A stretch of DNA of 64,000 bases from Chryseobacterium sp. MYb264 (GTDB taxonomy: Bacteria > Bacteroidota > Bacteroidia > Flavobacteriales > Weeksellaceae). Where the stretch lies: positions 1,178,001 to 1,242,000 of the forward strand of contig NZ_CP142422.1 in assembly GCF_035974275.1 (NCBI RefSeq), in the 5' to 3' direction. A program made the translations under genes and the position numbers. Below the pieces are notes generated by a model. It was given only the letters and a program-made list of their open reading frames with translations. It did no database searches and was not told where the DNA came from. The stretch's first letter is position 1; every line of letters starts with the position of its first letter. This document shows, one piece after another, positions 43,175-51,875 of the stretch.

Positions 43175-44269
43175 TTAATAAGGGTTCCATTTTTTTATAA
43201 TATGAGTCGCCGTATTCAGCATTTCCAAATCCCAATTTTCAGTATTAAAATAGGTAAAAAAAGATTGCTTTATAAGTTCAGGATTTTCATTATCGAATAA
43301 CATTTTTGTCAGCAATACCTGCTCATCAAATAATAATTGATCTTCCAGGGGTTTATCTAAAGTAAAATTAGGTTTCTTCCAGCTCTTGGAAATAAATTCA
43401 CAATCAGAGTCATTAATAATTTCCCGAACTCTTTTAAAATCATTGAAAAATATTTCTCTTTCAACTTCTGTTGCAATTGTATTTCCTAGCCGCTCAATAA
43501 TAACATATTCCAAATGTTTACACTTCGATAAAACATAAGGCAAAACAGCAAAAAGCTCCTCAGGAATAGCATCATCATGAGTATCTCTTCTAATTAGTTT
43601 GTCTTTTCCATAAGCACTTTCCTGCCAACTTCCGCCCGAAAGATGAACTTCTTTCACCTTTTCTAAAGGATAAGATTTAATTAAATCTTTGATATCAATA
43701 TTGAAATTACGTGCCTGACAATAGAGATTATGCAAATCGAGGATTAGGAAACCATCAATATCTTCGATTAGTTTTTCTAAAAATTCACCCTGCTCCTTTA
43801 CATCATCCATCGAAAAAGAAAATGCCAGATTTTCAATACCCACAGGAACATTCAAAACATCCTGCAATCTTGAAAGTCTGTCTTTTCCAATCTGCAACGT
43901 CTTTTGATGTAAAGAAAGCGGCAAAGGAATTCCCTGATGAAAATTTTCCATATTCATAAAACCAAAATGTTCTGTAACATGATTATAGTTACGTTTTTCA
44001 GTTTCCTTTTTTAGTTTTTGAAGCCAAACTTCCTGCCGATCATTCCATTTCGCATCGAATAGCGAATAATAAACACCGTGACCAATCAAACGATGATTTT
44101 CAGAATAAAAATTAAGAAGATTATTCAACCATTCCGGTTCTTCAGCATCGTAAAAAGTATCAAAAGACCATTCCAAAACATCAATTTCATTGCTTTGTAA
44201 TAATGGCAAAATAGCAGAAACAAAATCTGCCTCTGCCATCATAGCCAATCCTAAATAGGGCTTATTCAT
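43175..44269 (-). CDS. DUF692/MNIO iron-dependent RiPP-modifying oxidase
   Basis: Multinuclear non-heme iron oxidases (MbnB, TglH, ChrH) modify Cys residues of precursor peptides. The chosen ATG (44269) overlaps the precursor stop as TAATG and gives 364 aa starting MNKPYLGLAMMAEADF; an upstream in-frame ATG would lie inside the precursor gene. Likely metal ligands in family order are H of LIGHGVYYS, H of VTEHFGFM, E of VGIENLAF, D and H of LDLHNLYC, H of EVHLSGGSW, the DTHDDAIPEE motif and E of YVIIERLG. Residues 1-285 form the TIM-barrel. Residues about 290-364 are an extra C-terminal helical region with no motif I recognise, perhaps a peptide-binding domain. A chr locus of this type is known from Chryseobacterium; I could not compare sequences. 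Confidence 0.9.
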   Translation of the reverse strand: MNKPYLGLAMMAEADFVSAILPLLQSNEIDVLEWSFDTFYDAEEPEWLNNLLNFYSENHRLIGHGVYYSLFDAKWNDRQEVWLQKLKKETEKRNYNHVTEHFGFMNMENFHQGIPLPLSLHQKTLQIGKDRLSRLQDVLNVPVGIENLAFSFSMDDVKEQGEFLEKLIEDIDGFLILDLHNLYCQARNFNIDIKDLIKSYPLEKVKEVHLSGGSWQESAYGKDKLIRRDTHDDAIPEELFAVLPYVLSKCKHLEYVIIERLGNTIATEVEREIFFNDFKRVREIINDSDCEFISKSWKKPNFTLDKPLEDQLLFDEQVLLTKMLFDNENPELIKQSFFTYFNTENWDLEMLNTATHIIKKWNPY

Positions 44270-44478
44270 TATCCCATTCCGCATGCAGGACAATATCCTC
44301 CGCGGCGTATTACAGTATCTTTTTTAGCAATCGGTTGAGCAGGCTGAGCTTTCGTCGGAGCCTGAGCCGTTTTCTCTTTTTTTACGATCTTTTTACCTTT
44401 TTTCGAAACAGGCTTTGTAGTTTGCGCCGATACACTCACGGTTACCAAACTCGCCATTAATAGTGCTGGAATTTTCAT
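44269..44478 (-). CDS. Secreted RiPP precursor peptide ending CPACGMG
   Basis: The peptide is 69 aa. A Sec signal peptide (1-19, ending VSVSAQ) is followed by a Lys/Pro/Ala-rich spacer (20-58) and a short Cys-containing end RRGGYCPACGMG with C63 and C66 and a final Met-Gly. It contains no other Cys. The stop codon overlaps the start of the DUF692 oxidase gene, so the two proteins are made together. The two Cys and flanking residues are the expected modification site. By analogy with copper-binding MNIO products, the mature peptide could chelate metal in the periplasm; that function is inference. It resembles the precursor of the Chryseobacterium chr cluster as I remember it, unverified. Confidence 0.85.
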   Translation of the reverse strand: MKIPALLMASLVTVSVSAQTTKPVSKKGKKIVKKEKTAQAPTKAQPAQPIAKKDTVIRRGGYCPACGMG

Positions 44479-44686
44479 AAATTTTGTTTTTTTTTAATGG
44501 ATAATTGCAAGAAGCATTCCAATTTTTAATTAGCTTAAAATTGTAAACCAAATGAATACTATTACTAAATATAATTAAATTTCAACATTAAAATCATATC
44601 ATTTTTTTAGATTTTATACAAATATCAGCATTCTGAGTATCAATTACAATCAAGTTTGCTTATTTTAGTCCGTTAAATAAAGACAA

Positions 44687-46525
44687 ATGAAAGGCAAAAT
44701 TGCAGCTGGTTTATTAGGTTTATTGATCTCGATCCAGAATATAAATGCTCAAAATAAAACAATAGATCCCAAAAAAATGGAATGGTTTCAGGATGCCAAA
44801 TTGGGAATTTTTATTCATTGGGGAATTTATTCTGTAGAAGGAGTTTCCGAATCGTGGTCCTTTTTCAATAATTATATCAACCATGATAATTATATGAAGC
44901 AATTGGATGGTTTTACCGCTTCACAATATCAACCGGAAAATTGGGTTCAGCTGATAAAAAATTCAGGTGCAAAATATGCTGTAATTACTACAAAACATCA
45001 TGACGGCGTTTCTCTTTGGAATACTCAAGGTGAAAAAGCGATCTCAATTCCAAAAAATTCTGCAGCTAAAAAAGATGTTTTAACTCCTTTTATCGCAGAA
45101 TTAAAAAAATCAGGGTTAAAAACAGGGCTTTATTTTTCACTTCCAGACTGGAGCCACCCTTATTACGACGTCAATACAAGAACCAAAAAACGGTATGACA
45201 TTAAAAATGATCATGCACGGTGGCAAAAATTCATCAATTATTATCAAGGTCAACTCAACGAATTATCATCTCAGTACCGGCCGGATCTTCTATGGTTTGA
45301 TGGCGATTGGGAGCATACTTCCAAAGAATGGCAAGCTCCGAAAACATTGGAGAATCTGAGAAAATTTAATCCTGATATCATTATCAATTCCAGACTCAAT
45401 AATCATGGCGATTATGAAACTCCGGAGCAGGGAATTCCTGTTGTGAATCCTCAAAGTAAATATTGGGAGCTTTGCTACACGATGAACGATGCGTGGGGCT
45501 ATCAACCTTTTGACTGGAACTATAAAAGCCCCAATATGATTGTAAGAACGCTCGCAGATGTCATGAGTATGGGTGGAAATTTACTGTTGGATATCGGTCC
45601 GAAATCAGACGGAAGTATTCCCTCAGAACAGGTTGAAGTTTTACAGAATTTAGCAAGATGGACTTCGAAAAACAAAGAAGCAATCTATGGAACGAGAAGA
45701 GGGCTCCCCTTTGAAAATTACAAAGGAAAATCTTCCCTTTCAAAAGACGGCAAAAAACTATTCCTTTATCTTGAAGAAGCAAAAGGATTTGTCAAGGTTT
45801 ATGGTTTAGATACACCTCCACTTTCAGCAAAAATTATCGGTGATCAAAATTCAAAAATTAATATTAAATCTGACAATAAAGGAAATTATACATTTAATCT
45901 AACAAATACAAAGTTTGATCAGGATGTTACCGTTTTGGAAATTGATTTTAAGGATAAACTTCAGTTTTCAAATCCTATAAAAGATCAGCGGTCACTTTCT
46001 GAAGTTTTAGAAAACAACAATACAAAAGAAGCAGTTTATCAAATTGCCGATCAATTGCATGAAGGGAATAATATGTTTAATAATTCCGGTTTGACGAGTG
46101 ACGGGTTGGATATGAAGATCAACAAAACATCCAAAACCAATTCGGAAACCTTTAATTGGATCAGTAAAAATGCAGAAGCCTTATTTGAAACTGAAAAAGG
46201 ATTACAAAATGGACATTATTCAGGGATGAGTGCACTTTCAAAAGATAAGCAAACAATATATTTATTTGTGGAAGGCACGCCAACCGGACCGATTGCTTTG
46301 AAAGGAATAAAAAATGGAATTGCCCGAATTCGAATTGTGGGCGAAGGCTCAATTATCAACCATAAAATTTATAATACACTGTATTGGAGTGACAGACCGG
46401 GGATTATTTATATTGATATTCCTAAAGAAAGACTGGATAAAAATATGACGGTTATTGCCGTTTTGCTTGATAAACCCATTGAACTATACCGAGAAAAAGT
46501 AGGCGCGATAGAGAATAATTTATAA
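44687..46525 (+). CDS. Secreted alpha-L-fucosidase, GH29
   Basis: The protein is 612 aa with a signal peptide (1-22, ending NINAQ). The GH29 core shows FIHWGIYSV (42-50), TKHHDGVSLW (102-111) and WFDGDW (203-208), with D205 as the expected nucleophile. The acid/base residue is not conserved across the family and cannot be assigned by eye. MSMGGNLLLDIGPKSDG closes the barrel. The C-terminal part (about 350-612) is beta-rich, with a duplicated segment (ISKNKEAIYGTRRG-like and ISKNAEALFETEKG; SSLSKDGKKLFLYLE and SALSKDKQTIYLFVE) suggesting two related domains. It probably acts on fucosylated glycans in the periplasm or outside. Confidence 0.93.
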   Translation: MKGKIAAGLLGLLISIQNINAQNKTIDPKKMEWFQDAKLGIFIHWGIYSVEGVSESWSFFNNYINHDNYMKQLDGFTASQYQPENWVQLIKNSGAKYAVITTKHHDGVSLWNTQGEKAISIPKNSAAKKDVLTPFIAELKKSGLKTGLYFSLPDWSHPYYDVNTRTKKRYDIKNDHARWQKFINYYQGQLNELSSQYRPDLLWFDGDWEHTSKEWQAPKTLENLRKFNPDIIINSRLNNHGDYETPEQGIPVVNPQSKYWELCYTMNDAWGYQPFDWNYKSPNMIVRTLADVMSMGGNLLLDIGPKSDGSIPSEQVEVLQNLARWTSKNKEAIYGTRRGLPFENYKGKSSLSKDGKKLFLYLEEAKGFVKVYGLDTPPLSAKIIGDQNSKINIKSDNKGNYTFNLTNTKFDQDVTVLEIDFKDKLQFSNPIKDQRSLSEVLENNNTKEAVYQIADQLHEGNNMFNNSGLTSDGLDMKINKTSKTNSETFNWISKNAEALFETEKGLQNGHYSGMSALSKDKQTIYLFVEGTPTGPIALKGIKNGIARIRIVGEGSIINHKIYNTLYWSDRPGIIYIDIPKERLDKNMTVIAVLLDKPIELYREKVGAIENNL

Positions 46526-46526
46526 A

Positions 46527-46556
46527 GAAAAAACCGTAGAAAATACTACGGTTTTT
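46527..46556. terminator. Bidirectional terminator between fucosidase and ndk
   Basis: The stem AAACCGTAG / CTACGGTTT has loop AAAATA, with an A run on the left and a T run on the right. It serves both convergent genes. Confidence 0.88.
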
Positions 46557-46576
46557 ATATTTTGAAGTTCACTTTC

Positions 46577-46993
46577 TTAGAAAATCTCTCTTCCTGAAAA
46601 GTGGAACTGAGCTTCGATAAGTGCATTCTCGTCAGAATCTGAACCGTGAACAGCATTTTCACCGATGCTTCTTGCAAACATTTTTCTGATTGTTCCTTCA
46701 GCAGCTTCAGCAGGATTTGTAGCTCCGATCAGTGTTCTGAAATCTTCAACAGCATTTTCTTTTTCCAAAACAGCGGCAACGATTGGTCCAGAGCTCATGA
46801 AATCTACCAATTCACCATAAAATGGTCTTTCAGCGTGTACTTCATAGAATTTTTTAGCATCTGCCACCGTCAATTGAGTTAATTTCAACGCTTTGATCTT
46901 AAAACCTCCTTCAGAAATCTTTCCTAAAATAGCTCCGATATGTCCGTCAGCAACTGCATCAGGCTTAATCATTGTAAATGTAATGTTAGACAT
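46577..46993 (-). CDS. ndk: Nucleoside diphosphate kinase
   Basis: Ndk transfers the gamma phosphate between nucleoside triphosphates and diphosphates through a phosphohistidine. It is 138 aa, the normal length. The active-site His is H116 in [12 protein letters not shown]; the N-terminal [15 protein letters not shown] and [15 protein letters not shown] are also family landmarks. It is monocistronic on the minus strand. Confidence 0.97.
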   Translation of the reverse strand: MSNITFTMIKPDAVADGHIGAILGKISEGGFKIKALKLTQLTVADAKKFYEVHAERPFYGELVDFMSSGPIVAAVLEKENAVEDFRTLIGATNPAEAAEGTIRKMFARSIGENAVHGSDSDENALIEAQFHFSGREIF

Positions 46994-47364
46994 AAATGTA
47001 TATTTTTTTAATGTCGCGAAATTACGAAAAATATCTTTTATTTTAATTTTAAAATAATTTTAACATAAAAATAACTTTCATTAAGAAATCATGAATAAAA
47101 GTTTGGCACAGTAATTGTTACTTCTAATTCGATTCTCATGTTTAATTTGAGTTTTCATGGTTATTAGTTTTTACCCAGCTTCGGCTGGGTTTTTTATTGA
47201 TAGGCATTTCAGAATATTCTTTTCATACTTTTCAACAAATCCCAATAAATTTTACCGCTTCAGCAAATCATTGCTTCAAATTCAATCAATCAACTAAATA
47301 TGAATAAATTTTTAAATAAATTTTTCAGTCAAACGGAAAGATTAATATTCCTTAATGTCACATT
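46994..47364. other. Intergenic region holding a candidate small RNA
   Basis: The 371 bases between ndk and the efflux gene contain the sigma-54-like site and UUCG terminator described at 47102-47196. The remainder is AT-rich with no gene. Confidence 0.6.
47102..47196 (+). ncRNA. Candidate small RNA with sigma-54-like promoter and UUCG terminator
   Basis: TTGGCACAGTAATTGTTA (47103-47120) fits the sigma-54 layout TGGCAC-N5-TTG, with GT in place of the -12 GC. A strong terminator follows: ACCCAGC, TTCG loop, GCTGGGT (47173-47190) and a T run to 47196. Between them there is room for a transcript of about 65 nt, from about 47130. The only frame inside is 9 codons (MFNLSFHGY). This may be an sRNA or a leader peptide. 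No gene on the plus strand follows. Confidence 0.45.
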
Positions 47365-48555
47365 TTATGCCACTACTTTTTGTCTGTAAAAAACTAGATA
47401 AGCAAAATAAGCAGCAATTACTGAAATAATAATTCTGGCAATAATCATTGGCAGAATTGATTTTGATTCTAAAAAACCAACTAAAGCGGAAATTAAAAAT
47501 GTAACCATTAGCTGCATAAAACCCATCAATGCCGCCGCAGTTCCCCTTCCCTCATTAAACGGAGATAAGGCATTGGCTGTTGTAAGGGGAAAAAGTAAAC
47601 CAACAGCTATTAATGAGAGAAATAAAACTGCTATTTCTAACCCTACGCTTACATTATTTATTGAAACCAGTAAATGAAGGCAGCTCATGGAAAATAGTAC
47701 AATAGAAGCAGATAGCATCAGTTTGGTATGTATCATTCTCTTAGTCAGTTTTGGAGTCATATAAGCAGCCAGAATTAGTGCCATCGAATTGAAGGCAAAA
47801 ATAAAGCTGAACGTTTCACTTGCAAAACCGTGAATTTCCATAAATAATAAGGGCGCGTTTGAAATATAGATAATTAAAGAAGCGAAAGCAATACTTCCAA
47901 TAATGGTATTACAGATAAATTCGCGGTTTGAAATAATAATTTTTAACTGATCTGCTAATTTCACTTCATCCGTCTCTATTTTAGATGATGTGATCTTAGA
48001 ATTCGTTTCAGGAACAAATTTTACAACCAACAATAAAGTTAAGGCACCCAAAATACTCAGAAAGGTAAAAGCACTGTTCCAGCCCCAAAACCTAAGGAAA
48101 ACACTTCCCAATAAAGGCGCGACAATAGGTGCAATTCCGCTGATTTGAGATTGCTTGGAAAATACAGTAACCGCTTTTTCTTTGTCGTACAAATCAATTA
48201 CAATTGCTCGTCCAATTACGATTCCTGCACTCCCACCAAAAGCCTGAATGAAACGCATGATCCACAATACATAAATATTTTTGGTAAAAATAATAGCAAC
48301 CGCCCCGAAAATAAACAACAAAAGCCCGAAATACAACATCGGTTTTCTTCCTTTTTTGTCGGATAATGGTCCCCACAAAAGTTGCCCAATCGCAAAACCT
48401 GCAAAAAATATAGAAATCGAGATCTGTATATGTCCGATATCGGTCATGAAAATCTTTGCCATACTTGGAAAAGCAGGAAGATACAGGTCGATACTCAGAG
48501 ATTCCAGGGTGTTTAAAAGAGCTAAAATAAATACAATAATACTAAGGTTCCTCAT
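47365..48555 (-). CDS. MFS efflux transporter, Bcr/CflA family (second copy)
   Basis: The protein is 396 aa with 12 predicted membrane helices. The family signature SIDLYLPAFPSMAKIF is in helix 1. A canonical motif A, GPLSDKKGRKPMLYFG, is at about 62-77, and GIAPIVAPLLGSVF at about 140-153 resembles motif C. Proton-driven export of drugs such as bicyclomycin or chloramphenicol is known for the family; the substrate here is unknown. It is preceded on the same strand by an AraC-family regulator (48751-49563), paralleling the pair at 15454-17661. Confidence 0.92.
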   Translation of the reverse strand: MRNLSIIVFILALLNTLESLSIDLYLPAFPSMAKIFMTDIGHIQISISIFFAGFAIGQLLWGPLSDKKGRKPMLYFGLLLFIFGAVAIIFTKNIYVLWIMRFIQAFGGSAGIVIGRAIVIDLYDKEKAVTVFSKQSQISGIAPIVAPLLGSVFLRFWGWNSAFTFLSILGALTLLLVVKFVPETNSKITSSKIETDEVKLADQLKIIISNREFICNTIIGSIAFASLIIYISNAPLLFMEIHGFASETFSFIFAFNSMALILAAYMTPKLTKRMIHTKLMLSASIVLFSMSCLHLLVSINNVSVGLEIAVLFLSLIAVGLLFPLTTANALSPFNEGRGTAAALMGFMQLMVTFLISALVGFLESKSILPMIIARIIISVIAAYFAYLVFYRQKVVA

Positions 48556-48750
48556 AAAAAATTATTAAATCGATACATTTATCCAACGAGTGGAATTTTC
48601 GATGGCAAAATTCTTATAAAAAATAAGGTGATTCAATAAAGAAACTGAAGAGATCCCAGCACAAACTGAAGATTGTTATGTAAAGAAAAATAGTATTGAA
48701 ATTTAATATAAAAGCAAAATTAACGTCAATAATAATATAATAAAGCCTTT

Positions 48751-49563
48751 TTATTTTTCTGATTTAAAACTCTCAGGACTTTTACCCATGTGTTTTTTGA
48801 AGAAGCGTGAAAAGTAAGAAGCGTCATTAAAACCCAATTTAAACGCGATTTCCTTTACCGTACAAGTACCGAAACTAAGCTCTCTTCTGGCTTCCAGCAC
48901 CAGTCTTTGCGCAATCATTTTCTTCACTGTTGTCCCTCTTCCCAGGCGAACAATATCATTTAGATGATGCGAGCTGATATTAAGTTTTTCAGCATAAAAT
49001 GAGGTTTCTTTTTCCAGGAGATAATGTTCTTCGATAAGCTTTGTCAAATCCTGAACCCTTTGTTTATCACCCGAAATACTTTCCTGAGACATTAATTCAC
49101 CGGTAATAACAATACAGAAAGCTTTGAGATAAGACGTAAGAAGATTCATCCGACACTCATCGTGATATTCTTTTTCCATGAGAGCAACCAATGATTCGCA
49201 GGTACTTTTAACCTTATAAGGTAAGTGAAAAGGCTTAACACCATTAATCAAAACCATTTCAACATCACAAACCTCCTGAAAAATTTCTTTGCTGATGGCG
49301 AAAACATATCCTTTCTCCCCTTTCAATTTCATATTGAATACCTGTCCAGGTGAGAGTATACAGATCTGATTGTCTACAATATCATATTTTTCGAAATCCA
49401 CTTCTAATGAACTGTATCTCTGAGTCTTCAAAAACCAGAGAATTTCATAGAAATTATGACGGTGAATATCATTAAAATTTTCAGCACAACCATTTTCTAA
49501 AGTCGTCAGCTGAAAATCCTGATAAGACAGGTTGTGAACAGGAATAGGCTTTCCCGAATTCAT
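48751..49563 (-). CDS. AraC-family transcriptional regulator (cupin sensor)
   Basis: The protein is 270 aa. Residues 20-110 form a cupin-like sensing domain (IHRHNFYEILWFLK, then ICILSPGQVFNMKL). Residues about 170-268 carry the AraC helix-turn-helix pair: EKLNISSHHLNDIVRLGRG, then VKEIAFKLGFNDASYFSRFF and KKHMGKSPESF. It ends 195 bases upstream of the efflux gene on the same strand, which it probably controls. It starts 5 bases after rsgA, so rsgA read-through may also express it. Confidence 0.92.
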   Translation of the reverse strand: MNSGKPIPVHNLSYQDFQLTTLENGCAENFNDIHRHNFYEILWFLKTQRYSSLEVDFEKYDIVDNQICILSPGQVFNMKLKGEKGYVFAISKEIFQEVCDVEMVLINGVKPFHLPYKVKSTCESLVALMEKEYHDECRMNLLTSYLKAFCIVITGELMSQESISGDKQRVQDLTKLIEEHYLLEKETSFYAEKLNISSHHLNDIVRLGRGTTVKKMIAQRLVLEARRELSFGTCTVKEIAFKLGFNDASYFSRFFKKHMGKSPESFKSEK

Positions 49564-49568
49564 GATCC

Positions 49569-50495
49569 TTATTTTTGAGAAGCTTCTTCCGCTTCATCCA
49601 TTAATTTAATATAGGTCGCGTATCTCGAATGTTGGATCTCACCCGTTTCCAAAGCATCAAGAACGGCACATTTCGGTTCATTGATATGAAGGCAGTTATG
49701 GAATTTACATTCTTCTCTCTTTTTGAAAATTTCAGGAAAATAATGCTGTACTTCTTCTTTTTCAATGTCAATCATGGCAAATTCACGAACTCCGGGAGTA
49801 TCTATTACGTTTCCACCGAAATCCCAAAAGTGCATTTGCGCAAATGTCGTTGTATGTTTTCCTTTTAAATGAGTATCTGAAATTTCAGAAGTTTTCAGAT
49901 TCAAATCAGGTTGTAAAGCATTCACCAATGTTGATTTTCCGCATCCTGAATGTCCGAAAAACACAGAAGTTTTATCTTTCAAAAGTTCCTGAAGCTGATC
50001 TAAATTTAATTTTGAATAAGATGAAATCTCTAAAGAATTGTAACCAATTTGCTGATAAAGAAATTCTACATCTTTTACAATTTCAATTTCTTCTTCATGT
50101 AAAACATCAATTTTGTTGAATAAAATCAGTGGAGAGATATTATACGCCTCACAACATGCTAAAAAACGATCTAGAAAACCAAGAGATGTTTCCGGATGCT
50201 TTAAGGTGAAAATAAAGCAGGCCAAATCTATATTGGAAGCAATAATATGCGCTTCTTTTGAAAGGTTGACGGATTTTCTGATCAGATAATTTCTGCGGGA
50301 ATCAATTTTCGTGATCCATGCAATATCATCCTGCTCCAGTTGAAATTCAACATAATCTCCTACAGCAAGCGGATTGGTTAACCTTGTCTTAATAAGTTTA
50401 AATTTCCCCCGAATTCTGGCCTCGAAAATTTTCTGGGTTTCCAATTCTAAAACCTGATACCAGCTTCCCGTAGATTTAATGATTTTTCCTTTCAT
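49569..50495 (-). CDS. rsgA: Ribosome small-subunit-dependent GTPase A
   Basis: A late 30S ribosome assembly GTPase with a circularly permuted G domain. It is 308 aa. The N-terminal OB fold is at about 1-70. G4 NKID (127-130) precedes G1 GHSGCGKST (181-189) and G3 DTPG (232-235), the diagnostic permuted order. The C-terminal zinc site is C263, C268, H270 and C276 (ECKFHNCLH...KC). A TATATTTG -7 box on the minus strand (50517-50510) lies 15 bases upstream of the start. Confidence 0.96.
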   Translation of the reverse strand: MKGKIIKSTGSWYQVLELETQKIFEARIRGKFKLIKTRLTNPLAVGDYVEFQLEQDDIAWITKIDSRRNYLIRKSVNLSKEAHIIASNIDLACFIFTLKHPETSLGFLDRFLACCEAYNISPLILFNKIDVLHEEEIEIVKDVEFLYQQIGYNSLEISSYSKLNLDQLQELLKDKTSVFFGHSGCGKSTLVNALQPDLNLKTSEISDTHLKGKHTTTFAQMHFWDFGGNVIDTPGVREFAMIDIEKEEVQHYFPEIFKKREECKFHNCLHINEPKCAVLDALETGEIQHSRYATYIKLMDEAEEASQK

Positions 50496-50795
50496 ATTTT
50501 AAGATGCTGCAAATATAGGGAATTTTAGGTTGGAGTGCGTTAGAGTTGGATGGTTTTAAAGTTAGAGAGTTGGAGAGTCTGAGAGTTTGGGGATATATTA
50601 TCCTGTGGTTAATGATACTTAATGTCGCTTTAGTTTTTTAAGATAAAATTAGATAACCATCCCTATTAGCCGTAAAAACAATAAATTAAATACCTACAAA
50701 CACACTCATACCCTCATACTCTCATACTCTCATACCCTCATACCCTCATACTCTCATACCCTCATACCCTCAAACTCTAAAGCCCTCCGGGTTAA
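50496..50795. other. Intergenic region with low-complexity DNA
   Basis: It contains the rsgA -7 box (50510-50517), a G/A-rich stretch (about 50527-50593, TTAGAGTTGG-like) and the octamer tandem repeat at 50705-50776. No gene is seen. Confidence 0.6.
50705..50776. repeat. Octamer tandem repeat CTCATACY, nine units
   Basis: Eight perfect CTCATAC(C/T) units are followed by one changed unit (CTCAAACT). The octamer length is not a multiple of three and the array is intergenic, so copy change would not affect a reading frame. It lies 20 bases past the DAHP synthase stop codon. Confidence 0.95.
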
Positions 50796-51875
50796 TTATT
50801 CATTGATCATAATATTATTCTGAACCTCAATGGATTCTTCGTGAATTGCTTTGAATACTTTTTCAATAAATTCCTGAGACATACCTGTTTCTTTTGCTTT
50901 CTGACCAGCGTATTCTGTAATCACTTTCCAACGTTCCGGCTGGAAGATCGCAATGTCATTTTCTTTCTTCAGCTTACCGATTTTTCCTGAAATTTTCATT
51001 CTTTGAGAAAGCAGTTCAATCAGTTGGAAATCCAGATCAGAAATCAACGTTCTGTGTCTTCCCATTTCATCATCAAAACCAGCAATTCCTGCGTTTCTGA
51101 TCTTTAAATTTCCGATCAATTCAGCCAAAACTTCAGGCGTAATCTGCTGTGAAGCATCACTCCAGGCCTCATCAGGATTACAATGTGTTTCAATGATAGC
51201 CCCTTGGTAACCCACGTTCATTGCTTCCTGCGTAACATCTGCCAATCCTGTTCTGTTTCCACAAATGTGAGAAGGATCGATCAACATCGGAATATTCGGG
51301 AACTGGCTCTTAAAATCTAAAGCAATTTGCCAGTTCGGGTTGTTTCTGTATTTTGTTTTCTGGTATGTAGAGAACCCTCTGTGGATCGCTCCTAACTTTT
51401 TAATATCCTGACCCAAAAGCCTTTCCAAAGCACCAATCCAAAGTGCTAAATCTGGGTTTACAGGATTTTTAACGAAAACAGGCTTATCTGTTCCTCTCAA
51501 AGCCATCGCAATTTCCTGAACGGTGAAAGGATTCACGGTAGAACGTGCTCCGATCCAAAGAATATCAACATCCGCTTCCAACGCTGCAAAAACGTGGTGT
51601 GCATTAGCCACTTCCGTTGCCGTTTTGAAACCGTACTCCTCCTTCACTTTTTTTAGCCAGTTCAAACCAATTACCCCTACTCCTTCAAACCCGTTCGGTT
51701 TTGTACGGGGTTTCCAGATTCCTGCACGGAAGATAGGCACCTGTGCATTGGTTTCTCTAATTCTTTTGGCAGTCTCCAACATCTGAGCTTCACTTTCCGC
51801 ACTACATGGTCCTGCAATCATCAATGGTTCTGAAAACTCATTGATCCAATCGTTGTTTAAATCTTGTAAGTTCAT
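50796..51875 (-). CDS. Bifunctional DAHP synthase / chorismate mutase
   Basis: First step of the shikimate pathway fused to the chorismate mutase step toward Phe/Tyr. It is 359 aa. Residues 1-260 are a type I-beta (AroG-Q-like/KdsA-like) DAHP synthase: MIAGPCSAES (19-28), FRAGIWKPRTKPNGFEG (49-65) and LIDPSHICGNR. Residues about 265-350 are an AroQ chorismate mutase (RTLISDLDFQLIELLSQRM). The C-terminal placement of the mutase is characteristic of Bacteroidota. The mutase probably also mediates feedback inhibition. Confidence 0.94.
   Translation of the reverse strand: MNLQDLNNDWINEFSEPLMIAGPCSAESEAQMLETAKRIRETNAQVPIFRAGIWKPRTKPNGFEGVGVIGLNWLKKVKEEYGFKTATEVANAHHVFAALEADVDILWIGARSTVNPFTVQEIAMALRGTDKPVFVKNPVNPDLALWIGALERLLGQDIKKLGAIHRGFSTYQKTKYRNNPNWQIALDFKSQFPNIPMLIDPSHICGNRTGLADVTQEAMNVGYQGAIIETHCNPDEAWSDASQQITPEVLAELIGNLKIRNAGIAGFDDEMGRHRTLISDLDFQLIELLSQRMKISGKIGKLKKENDIAIFQPERWKVITEYAGQKAKETGMSQEFIEKVFKAIHEESIEVQNNIMINE

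Noticed and set aside
50705..50776. Short CRISPR-like array
   Set aside because: The units are contiguous octamers without spacers.
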